Notes under the pieces: generated by a model
Told to the model about the DNA's origin: nothing
What the model saw: the letters and a program-made list of their open reading frames with translations, nothing else
Databases searched by the model: none
DNA from: Aureococcus anophagefferens
Lineage: Eukaryota; Sar; Pelagophyceae; Pelagomonadales; Pelagomonadaceae
Assembly: GCF_000186865.1 (NCBI RefSeq)
Contig: NW_008705561.1
Location: forward strand, 1 to 64,000
DNA length: 64,000 nt
Direction of reading: 5' to 3'
In this document: one piece after another, positions 57,089 through 64,000 of the stretch
How positions within the stretch are numbered: position 1 is the first letter of the stretch
How the letters are laid out: every line of letters starts with the position of its first letter
Made by a program: the position numbers and the translations under genes

Positions 57089-57149
57089 GGGGCGCCGAGA
57101 CCCCCCCCCCCAGCTCCCGAACGCGGGCGGCGTCGAAGTAACGCGCGCC

Positions 57150-58625
57150 CTACCACCGCCGGTAGCTCTCCCAGGCGCAGCACGCGACGCGCCCGCCGGC
57201 GACGGCCGCGTTCGAGAGCACGTCGAAGTCGACGACGCCGGCGTAGAGGGACGCGGTCCGGGCGAAGGACGACGGGAGCTCGTTGAAGGACGCGCCGCGC
57301 GTGCCCTTGAGGCCGACGACCGCGCCCGCGGACGCGAGGAAGTACCAGTCCGCGGCCGCGCCCACGAGGGACCACCAGTCCCGCGGCTTGAGCGCGCCGG
57401 CGCGCGTGACGGGCGCGAACCACTTGCTGTAGTGGGGCGGGCTCAGGCCGTCGAAGTAGTCGACGGCCGCGGCCGGGAACGCGGCGGAGATCGCGGCCGC
57501 GAACGCGCGCTTCGCCGCGGGGCTGTCCGCGGCGACGTAGAGCGCGCGCGGGCCGCAGGCGCCGAATTTGAGGGCCCGCAGCCGCCGCTCGAGGCAGGTC
57601 CAGGCCACGGCCGCCGCGGGCGACGACAGCCAGGCGACCGCGGCGCCGTCGCCGCGCGCGGACCTGTTCGCGCCCTCGATGAAGTCGAGGGTCCGGAGGT
57701 GCAGCGCGAGCGCGTAGGGCGGCGCCGGCGCGCCGCCCGACGCGAGCGGCGCCCGCGGCGCGTCCAGGGCCGCGTCGAAGCCGCCGCCGACGAAGTGGTC
57801 GCGCAGGAACTCGCGCGACGCGCCGAGGAGCGGGCCGCGGGGCCCGCGGACCGCGTCCCGGAGCAGGGACGCGCGCGCGCAGGCGAGGCGCAGCTTCCGC
57901 GGGTAGGCGTCGCAGCCCAGCACCTGAGCCAGGAGGTCCAGGAAGTGGCGGTACTCGTCGGGCACGCGGTTGAAGCGCCACTTGAACATGAAGTCGTCGA
58001 CGAAGAGCGCGACGGGCTCGCCGGTCGCCTCCGCGTAGCGCTTCGGGCCCACCCAGGCGATGCTCGCGTTCTTGGGCGGCGGCGCGAGGCCGCAGTCGAG
58101 GATGGCGCAGAGCTTGCCGACGATGGGGCACCGCACCGCGAGCTCGTGGCCGCGGTAGAGCGCCTCCATGGCCGCGCGCGCGTAGGCGTCGAGCGCGTTG
58201 CCGACGCCGACGTAGCTCAGCAGCTCCCAGACGACGGTGCGGTTCGTTGGCGCGCGCCAGCCCCGGGCCGCCAGCGCGGCGCGCGCGGCCCGCGCGGCCG
58301 AGTCGCCGGACCACGCGAGGTACTGCCGCTTCACGCCCGAGAGCTTCCGCGGCTTCGCGAGCAGCGCCGCCAGGCGCTCCCGGGCCAGCGCCGCGCGCGC
58401 CGGCGCCGGCGCCCGCTCCGACGCCGCCGCCGCGAGCGTCGCCGGGCTCGCGAAGGCGCTCGGCGCCGCGTGCGCCGAGGCGAGCCCCGTGGCCACGGGC
58501 GCCGCGACGGCCGCGCCGCAGAGGTCGACGGCAAAGTTCGGCAGCACGCTCGGGCACTCCTCCTCCCGCACGACGACGCTCGCCATTGCGCAGAGCGCCA
58601 GCAGCAGCGGCAGCATTGCGTTCAT
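57150..58625 (-). CDS. Fucosyltransferase-like (GT37/O-FucT fold) secreted protein
   Basis: 491 aa with leader MNAMLPLLLALCAMASV. RQYLAWSGDSAARAARAA, then WELLSYVGVGNALDAYARAA (~residue 133-152; the G-x-G-N-x-L/I loop that binds GDP), ALALHLRTLDFIEG (H-x-R-x-x-D), ALYVAADSPAAKRAFAAAI and WYFLASAGAVVGLKGT.ASF fit the fucosyltransferase fold used by xyloglucan and O-linked enzymes. The long Ala/Pro-rich stem after the leader suits a Golgi protein. Donor and acceptor not determined. Confidence 0.78.
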   Translation of the reverse strand: MNAMLPLLLALCAMASVVVREEECPSVLPNFAVDLCGAAVAAPVATGLASAHAAPSAFASPATLAAAASERAPAPARAALARERLAALLAKPRKLSGVKRQYLAWSGDSAARAARAALAARGWRAPTNRTVVWELLSYVGVGNALDAYARAAMEALYRGHELAVRCPIVGKLCAILDCGLAPPPKNASIAWVGPKRYAEATGEPVALFVDDFMFKWRFNRVPDEYRHFLDLLAQVLGCDAYPRKLRLACARASLLRDAVRGPRGPLLGASREFLRDHFVGGGFDAALDAPRAPLASGGAPAPPYALALHLRTLDFIEGANRSARGDGAAVAWLSSPAAAVAWTCLERRLRALKFGACGPRALYVAADSPAAKRAFAAAISAAFPAAAVDYFDGLSPPHYSKWFAPVTRAGALKPRDWWSLVGAAADWYFLASAGAVVGLKGTRGASFNELPSSFARTASLYAGVVDFDVLSNAAVAGGRVACCAWESYRRW

Positions 58626-59601
58626 ACTACGCAGGGCACCATCGCAGGCAGGGGCTGCTTGTGCTCCTCAAGAAGCCGACGGTGAGGAGATGGTGAGGCT
58701 GGCTCGCCCATCTGAGCGTGTGGCGATGACGAGCTGAGGCAGCGTGCGCCGCCGCCGCACCCTAAACACCCGGCGCGCCGCGCCGCCGCGAGGACGCCGC
58801 GACACGCCAAGGTGCCGACCCGCGTCCAGCCGCGCGCGCCGCCCCGGCTTGTGATATGAAACCTTCATGCACCACTCTGAACGCGTACATGTCGAAGAAC
58901 AATCACCAAAGAACGATCGATTTATGAAGCCAGCTCCGCGCGCCGCCAAAGGAGAGACGATCGCCTGCGGGGCGCCCTCCGCCAGCCGCGCCCTCGCGCA
59001 GGCGACGCGACGCGGACCGGCCGCCGCCGCCGTTCCCAGAGGTACGTCTCCGACTGGCGGCGCGCCTCCTCCCACCGGGCTATTGTCAAATTCCCGGTCG
59101 CCCCTTCGATGGGCACACCAGGGCCGAATGCCCGGGAGATTGCCTCGTCGTGCGTTGAAAAATGCTCGTCGAACCGGTCTCATAACCAACGACGCGGCGG
59201 AACGAATCGGCGCCGTCGTCAAATCGAGGCCACACAGGTACCGACGCGCGGTCAACGCGCGCCGACGTCGCGCGCCGCCGGTGTCCGGAACAAACCGTCG
59301 CGAGTGGTTGCGGAGGATTTTATACTCACCTGTGTTTCTGAGCCGGAGGTCAGATGCCGGCATCGTGAAGACAGATCTCGGATTGTATTCATACTGTATG
59401 ACGCGCCCGATGCGAGAGACGCGTGTGCTTCAAACGCGCCGGAGCCGCGCCTCACCGTCTTCGCCCCCTTCGCAGGCCCTCGAATTCGACTACTTTCTCC
59501 ACCCCGCTCCGCGCCGCGCGCGAGCTCCCCTCAAATTCGACTACTTTCTCCACCCCGCTCCGCGCCGCGCGCTCTTAGCCGTAAGCAGCGCGGAAGTTTA
59601 A
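58626..59601. other. ~1-kb interval with no supported gene
   Basis: AT-richer than the genes, with overlapping open frames in several phases (for example plus frames 58867-59601 and 59109-59801) that lack recognisable domains and disagree about frame. It includes the 39-bp duplication at 59483-59572. Confidence 0.5.
59483..59572. repeat. 39-bp direct duplication
   Basis: Bases 59483-59521 and 59534-59572 are identical (starting AATTCGACTACTTTCTCCAC), with a 12-bp spacer. The period is 51 bp, so an overlapping frame reads the peptide FDYFLHPAPRRA twice. Confidence 0.9.
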
Positions 59602-61255
59602 TTAAGTCTCCTTGCGCAGGCGGTCGACGAGCTCGACGAAGTCGACGTCGCCGTCCGCGGTCCGGGGGAGGACGTGCGCGCGCGGGCCGCCGAGGAAGTC
59701 GGGGACCTTGTGCGCGCCGCCGAGGATCTCCGCGGCGCGCTCCGTCGCGTCGGCGCCGCCGGGGAGGAGGAACATGCGCGCGCGCAGCGGCGGCGACATG
59801 AAGGGCGCCGCCAGCGCGAAGAGCACGCGGTTGATGCGGGACGCGTTGAGCGTCGTGAACGAGTTTCCGCGCTCGGGGAAGCCCTTGAGCCCCATCTCGA
59901 CAGCGCCGCGCACGACGCGGAGCCCCGTCCACGCCGGGATGCGGCTCGCCTCGTCGCCGGAGTGCTCGATGTAGGTGAAGCCGTACTTGGGGCGGCCGTT
60001 GGACGCGAGGCAGCAGAGCTCGAAGAGGCTCGCGACGGCGTCGACCCAGTCCTTGACGCCCGCACGGCCGAGGCCGCGCATGTCGATTTTCGCGGACCGG
60101 CACCAGACGACCGGCCGCTGGTCCGCGTCGCGGCCGTAGATGTAGAGCCCGCCCTCGCGGAGCGTGCGGCCCGCGCGGGCGAGGCGCTCGCTCGTCAGGA
60201 GCGGCATGTCCGCGTTGGACACGTCGGTGCCCGCCTCGTCCTCGATGACGCGCGCGAGGCGCGCGTCGACGACGCGCGTCGGACCCGCGTCCGCGGCCGC
60301 GGCCTTGTTCCGGTACTCGATGGCGAACCAGACCTTCCACTTGGCCCACTCCTCGTGGCGGTCCGCGCGGTTCAGGAGGCCCTGGAGCCTACCAAGCATG
60401 ACGGTGACGATTGCTCGTTGTTTTCCCACCCCAAATCTCTCGAACATCGTCACGGCCACAGGACGCTGCCTGGAGCCAGTTGTCGTCGTTCAGGGCCAGC
60501 GGTATGGGCGCGCCGCCGAGGTACGTCTTCACGACGAAGATCCGCAGCGCCTTCAGCTCGGGCGACCGCGTCTCGTCCTCCTCCTCGAGCAGCAAGGCCT
60601 TCGTCTTCTTCGGCGCGTCGGCGGCCTCGACCGCCTCGTCGGCGATCTTCGCCGCTCCGTCCGACGGGTCCTCCCGCGACGGCTCGACGGCGGCGGGCGC
60701 TGCGCTCGCCGCGAAGGCCCTCGAACCCAGGAGCGCCGCCGCCGCGCACGCCACGCCCGCCTCGGGTCCCAACGCCAGCGTCGTCACGGCCAGCAGCGTC
60801 CATAGCGCCGCCGCCGCCGCCGTCGACGCCGTCGTCCTCGGCGGCGGCGGCGGCGGCGGCTCCGGCGCGACCGCCGCCGGTTTGGGCGCGGGCTTTGGCG
60901 CGGGCGGCTTTGTTGCCGGCTCGCGCGCCTCGGCCGCGCTCCGCCGCGGCCGCGCGAGGAACCGGTCGACCTCTTCGCGCGGCGCGGCCGCGGCCGCGGC
61001 TTTGAGCCAGGCGTCGAGCGTCGCGCGGCGGCGTTCCAGCATGTCGGGGTCGAAGCCCCAGCCGCGGCGCGTCCTCGGCAGGGCCGGCACGCCGCCGCCG
61101 ACGCGCTCCCGTGCATTCCTGGCCAGCAAAGCGAACTCGCTGTGCCGTCGCTCGACCGACCACTGCTCGTCAGCCGCGCGACAGACGACCTTGTAGACCG
61201 CGTGGTTCTCCTCCTGGATCCACCGGAACGAATCCACGGAGCAGGCCACGGCCAT
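59602..61255 (-). CDS. PX - transmembrane - CRAL-TRIO (Sec14-like) lipid-binding protein
   Basis: Exons 61255-60477 and 60388-59602 (521 aa), joined across an introner (60389-60476, GC-AG) to give DDNWLQ-GLLNRADRHEEW. N-terminal PX-like domain (YKVVCRAADEQWSVERRHSE FALLAR). A Pro-rich linker and two hydrophobic stretches follow (AAAAALWTLLAVTTLALG, GVACAAAALLGSRAF; ~residues 145-190), then CRAL-TRIO: KVWFAIEYRNKA, LYIYGRDADQRPVVWCRSAK, YGFTYIEHSGDE, LNASRINRVLFALAAPFMSP. It would link phosphoinositide recognition to lipid transfer at a membrane. The PX phosphate-binding Arg is not certain. Confidence 0.85.
60389..60468 (-). mobile_element. Introner element, copy A (80 bp)
   Basis: On the minus strand it starts CAGCGTCCT and ends CTTGGTAG, flanked by an 8-bp target duplication GCTCCAGG (60469-60476 and 60381-60388). 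Internal inverted repeat GTGACGAT...ATCGTCAC. It shares the central GTTCGAGAGATTTGGGGTGG-like core with copy B. Splicing from the GC of the upstream duplication to the element's terminal AG restores TGG-CTC-CAG-GGC exactly. Confidence 0.93.
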
Positions 61256-61425
61256 GGAGTCGGAAAGTCAAGCTCCAACTGAGCAGAGGTGAGGGGCTGC
61301 CATCGGCAGAAAGTATAAGCCCTTCAAACACGGAATGATTTGCGATTTGCCTTCAGCGTCGACCTCATGGGATGAGCATGGGCATCTAGCATGGGCAGCC
61401 CATCGCGAGCATCTCGAACACAATC

Positions 61426-62674
61426 ATGAGCTTCGCGCTGCTGCTCCTGGTCGGCGCCGCCGCCGCGGATCGCTTCGGCCTGCGGCCGGACTGGCCGCTG
61501 GAGGGCCTGCGGCCGCTCGAGTCGCTGGCGCTCTGCGGCAACGCGACCTACAAGCCGCTGTGCGACCGCGCGGCGCGCTTCCGCGCGCTGATGCAGCAGC
61601 GCCCGCGCGCGCCGCCCCGCGCGCTGCCGGACCGAAGCGCGGCGCCGCTCCGCGTCCACGCGGTGCCGCCGAGCTGGCTGACGCGCGGCGCCGGCGGGCC
61701 CGACGTGGCGTGCGAGGTCCCCTGCGCGTACGCGGTCGGGCTCGGCGACGCGAACCTCACGCTCGGGAGCCTGCGGCCCGTCGGCGGCGCGCCCGCCGCC
61801 GCCGTGCTCAACTTCGAGAGCACGACGAAGCACTGGCGGCCGCTCGCGCGCGGCGGCGCGCTCGCGCTCACGTACAGCCGCTACGCGGACGTCGTCTACG
61901 AGTTCCACCGGCGCGAGGACGTCGACTGGGCCGCGCGCGCGGCGCCGCCGCGGCCGCGGACGCCGGCGTCCCGCGGCGGTCGACGGCGCGAGGCTCGGAG
62001 CGCGCGTCCGTAGGCGGACGCCGTCGTCGGCGGTCTACGTGAGCCACTGCGTCCCCTGGCGCGCGGCGTTCCTCGCGGAGCTCGAGGCCGCGGGCGTCGC
62101 CCTCGAGCGCCACGGCGCCTGCGCGCCCGGCCGGCGGCGCGAGGCCTGCGGCGCGCGGACGGACTTCAACAAGCGCTGCAAGATCGACGGTCTCGCCGCG
62201 CACCCCTTCGCGATCACCAGCGTCCTTGCGGCCGTGACGATTTTCGAGAGATTTGGGGTGGGAACACAGCGAGAAATTGTCATGCTTGGCAGGCGATCAC
62301 GGTCGAGAACTCGCTCCTCGACGCGCGTCCGCCGGCGCCGGTCCCTCCGCGAGGCCCGACGCGCGCCCTCGCAGGACTACGTCACCGAGAAGTGGAGCCA
62401 CGCGTGGGCCTCGGGCGCCGTCGTCGTCTACGTCGGATCGCCGCTCATCCACGAGCGGGAAGCGGACTACCCGCCCTTCATCAACGGGCTCGACTTCGCC
62501 GGCCCGGGCGCGCTCGCCGCCTACCTCCACGAGGTCCTCGCGAACGACACGCTCTGGCGGCGCTACGCGGCGCGCGGCCCGCCGCCGAACGCGACGCGCG
62601 CGTCGGGGCGCCACTGGGGCGGCATCACCCTCGACCGCCACGTCTGCGACGCGTGCTTGGCTTTTTACGGGTGA
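61426..62674 (+). CDS. GT10 alpha-1,3/4-fucosyltransferase-like protein
   Basis: Four exons: 61426-61955, 62014-62209, 62293-62322 (30 nt) and 62375-62674, 351 aa. All three introns (58, 83, 52 nt) are GC-AG and each is needed for frame. Leader MSFALLLLVGAAAADRF. VLNFESTTKHWRPLARGG then LALTYSRYADVVYEFHRRED correspond to the GT10 'MSYR.DSD' region; SSAVYVSHCVPWRAAFLAEL to 'WV.SNC....R..Y...L'. HPFAITVENSLLDDYVTEKW is the diagnostic alpha3-FucT motif. Acts on secreted glycans in the Golgi. One intron is an introner and another has a 10-nt target duplication. Confidence 0.88.
61956..62013 (+). mobile_element. GC-AG intron with 10-nt flanking duplication (likely older introner insertion)
   Basis: GCGGACGCCG occurs at the donor (61956-61965) and again immediately after the acceptor TAG (62014-62023). 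Splicing removes one copy plus the 48-nt insert and gives RPRTPSSAVYV. The insert no longer resembles copies A and B in sequence. Confidence 0.7.
62218..62292 (+). mobile_element. Introner element, copy B (75 bp)
   Basis: It starts CAGCGTCCTTG and ends CTTGGCAG, flanked by a perfect 8-bp duplication GCGATCAC (62210-62217 and 62293-62300). The sequence is nearly the same as copy A in an unrelated gene. Removal of one duplication copy plus the element (62210-62292) restores PFAITVENSL of the GT10 signature, using a GC donor in the duplicated target and the element's own AG acceptor. Confidence 0.94.
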
Positions 62675-62701
62675 TTTACGGCGGTCAAACCTCGGCCTGA
62701 T

Positions 62702-63733
62702 TCACGGCGGTCGGTTCCAAAACTCGGCCTCGCGCTCCGCGGCGAGCCCGTCCTCGGCGAGGCCGTCGTTCGCGAGCACGGCGAAGAGGAAGTCGCGCTC
62801 GTCGTCCGGGAGGCCCGGCAGGCACGGGTGGCCGTCGTCGTCGTATTTCGCGTTCGTCGCCCCGTACAAGAAGCCGACGTCGCGGAGCATCTGCTTCTGC
62901 ATCGTCGCGCGGACGCGGCCGAAGTCGACGTAGGCGAGCTCGCGCGCCGCGGGGCAGGCCGCCGTCGCCGCGCGGCGGAGCCGCGCGACGTGCGTGTGGC
63001 GCCGCTTCTCGCTCGGGTGCGACAGGCCGCAGAAGTCGTTGCAGACCAGCGCGTCCATCTCCGCGAGCTCGAGGCCGAGCTTCGACCGGAGGATCTCGCC
63101 GATGGGCTCGACGTAGGCCCAGGGCCGGAAGACGAAGAAGATGGAGAGCTCGTCCCCGAAGTCGACGCGCGCGGCGTTGTCGCCGCAGTCGCCGCCGCCG
63201 ACGGCCGCGCCCTTGTACCACTTGTCCGGCGCCGGCCCGTGGCACGGCGGCGGCGCCGCCGAGACGCGCGCGAGGACGACGTCGCTCGCGTTGCTCCGCG
63301 TGCCCGCGCGCAGCGCCGCGATGTCCATGCGCGGGCCGCGGGCCTGCACGAGGCCGCCGGCGACGCGGTTTTGCCACGCGCAGGCCATGGACTCGAAGAC
63401 CTGGCGCATCAGCGAATTCCCGAGGACGACGACGTTCGCCGGGCGCGTCGCGTCGCCGCAGCGCCGTAGGCGCTTCGCGACGTCGAAGTGGCCGCCCCTC
63501 CGGCCGACGAGCGCGGCCCAGGTCTCGTTCGCCGCGGAGACGTGGGTCCACGCGTGCGCGACGGGGCGCCGCGGGTCGTCCTTGCAGTTGTAGCTCGCCT
63601 TCATGAGCCAGCAGGTCCAGTCGTACTCGGCGCGCGGCGCCGCCTCGACCCAGCGGCCGCCCTTGAGCGACACGGTCGCCGCCGCCGCCGCGGCGACGAC
63701 GAGCGACGCGCGGAGCGCGCCGCCGCCGCTCAT
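62702..63733 (-). CDS. SGNH/PC-esterase-like secreted protein
   Basis: 343 aa with leader MSGGGALRASLVVAAAAAAT. DWTCWLMKASYNCKDDPRRP is a TBL-like Cys/Trp block. NVVVLGNSLMRQVFESMACA (~residue 99-118) is the nucleophile block with GNS instead of GDS. YDDDGHPCLPGLPDDERDFL (~296-315) is the D-x-x-H block. FVFRPWAYVEP and CNDFCGLSHPSEK lie between. Presumed polysaccharide O-acyltransferase or esterase; the Asp-to-Asn change keeps the Ser nucleophile. Convergent with the GT10 gene (27 bp). Confidence 0.78.
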   Translation of the reverse strand: MSGGGALRASLVVAAAAAATVSLKGGRWVEAAPRAEYDWTCWLMKASYNCKDDPRRPVAHAWTHVSAANETWAALVGRRGGHFDVAKRLRRCGDATRPANVVVLGNSLMRQVFESMACAWQNRVAGGLVQARGPRMDIAALRAGTRSNASDVVLARVSAAPPPCHGPAPDKWYKGAAVGGGDCGDNAARVDFGDELSIFFVFRPWAYVEPIGEILRSKLGLELAEMDALVCNDFCGLSHPSEKRRHTHVARLRRAATAACPAARELAYVDFGRVRATMQKQMLRDVGFLYGATNAKYDDDGHPCLPGLPDDERDFLFAVLANDGLAEDGLAAEREAEFWNRPP

Positions 63734-63746
63734 CGGGCCACGGCGC

Positions 63747-63989
63747 TCACGCGAGCAGCTCGACGGTCTCGGCGGCCACCTCCGCCATCTCGAAGAAACT
63801 GCCCACGCTCACGCGCAGCTGCTTCGCGTCCACCGCGCGGAAGTTGACGACGACGACCTTGCCCTCGACGCGGCTCGAGCGCTCGCAGGACTCGGGCGAC
63901 AGCTCCTTGTCCACCGCGAGCGACTCCTCGACGACGACCGCGATGCGCTCCGTCGCGAACTCGAACGACACCTCGGCGGAGTAGCGCAT
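63747..63989 (-). CDS. PCC1: KEOPS complex subunit Pcc1
   Basis: 80 aa, intronless as read. MRYSAEVSFEFATERIAVVV, VDKELSPESCERSSRVEGKV, VVNFRAVDAKQLRVSVGSFF and EMAEVAAETVELLA follow the complete Pcc1/LAGE3 alpha-beta fold of about 80-90 residues. Especially diagnostic are the D-x-x-x-L-R-V-S-V-x-S-F block and the preceding hydrophobic strand. Pcc1 dimerises KEOPS/EKC, which makes N6-threonylcarbamoyl-A37 on tRNA. The start lies 11 bp from the window edge, so an extra upstream exon cannot be excluded. Confidence 0.88.
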   Translation of the reverse strand: MRYSAEVSFEFATERIAVVVEESLAVDKELSPESCERSSRVEGKVVVVNFRAVDAKQLRVSVGSFFEMAEVAAETVELLA

Positions 63990-64000
63990 GCGGTCCCAGC

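Noticed and set aside
60389..60453. GT donor at GTGACGAT as the 5' splice site of introner copy A
   Set aside because: It leaves one base over where two are needed, so the CRAL-TRIO frame is lost; the GC donor in the target duplication fits.
1..64000. tRNA, rRNA or CRISPR arrays
   Set aside because: No cloverleaf, rRNA-like block or spaced direct-repeat array was recognised on reading either strand; small structured RNAs could still be missed without a computed search.

Overview
The window is a nuclear chromosome end of a eukaryotic alga. It opens with C-rich telomere repeats of the TTAGGG type, is about 70% GC, and its genes carry short spliceosomal introns (35-190 nt). A plastid-targeted SufD, flagellar-type coiled-coil proteins, an abundance of secreted carbohydrate-active proteins, and above all tiny transposon-like introns with 8-bp target-site duplications (TSDs) point to a pelagophyte stramenopile of the Aureococcus type. 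That assignment is inferred from gene content and introner biology, not from a database match.

Layout. 1-1.15 kb is telomere plus subtelomeric spacer. 1.15-12.6 kb holds a lectin-like surface protein cut off at degenerate telomere repeats, a cysteine-rich membrane protein, coiled-coil proteins, a sulfotransferase-like protein and tubulin cofactor A (TBCA). 12.6-14.3 kb has no convincing gene. 14.3-24.5 kb holds a methyltransferase, an FKBP-TPR membrane protein, a voltage-gated K+ channel with cyclic-nucleotide-binding domain, a glycosyltransferase-like protein and SufD. 24.8-45.3 kb is dominated by secretory-pathway carbohydrate enzymes: exostosin-like, several SGNH/PC-esterase-like proteins, a GT92-sulfotransferase fusion, two multi-domain DxD glycosyltransferases, a fucosyltransferase-like protein, an FkbM methyltransferase and a sulfotransferase. 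Inside this stretch are a JmjC/cupin protein and a peroxiredoxin-6-like protein without its catalytic cysteine. 45.8-49.1 kb holds the PP1 catalytic subunit and two uncharacterised proteins. 49.3-58.6 kb returns to surface-glycan genes: a two-domain glycosyltransferase-like protein, a methyltransferase, three different sulfotransferases and a fucosyltransferase-like protein, with one plastid protein among them. 59.6-64 kb holds a PX-TM-CRAL-TRIO lipid protein, a GT10 fucosyltransferase, another SGNH protein and the KEOPS subunit PCC1.

Together, roughly half of the genes encode signal-peptide-bearing enzymes that would build, branch, sulfate, methylate or acylate extracellular polysaccharide in the Golgi. 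Genes mostly alternate strand. Divergent pairs share promoters of about 45-300 bp, and convergent pairs are separated by as little as 2 bp, so 3' ends must overlap.

The most interesting system seen is intron birth by transposition. Two near-identical 75-80 bp elements sit in unrelated genes (60389-60468 minus; 62218-62292 plus), each flanked by a perfect 8-bp TSD beginning with GC. The element supplies the AG acceptor and the duplicated target supplies a GC donor, so splicing restores the reading frame exactly. A third GC-AG intron (61956-62013) has a 10-nt duplication of the same kind, and two GT-AG introns show weaker remnants. Other points: a peroxiredoxin with Cys replaced by Gly, a gene-gene breakpoint at about 28.05 kb, a 218-bp G-rich inverted-repeat element just upstream of a start codon, and a palindromic module found directly after two stop codons.
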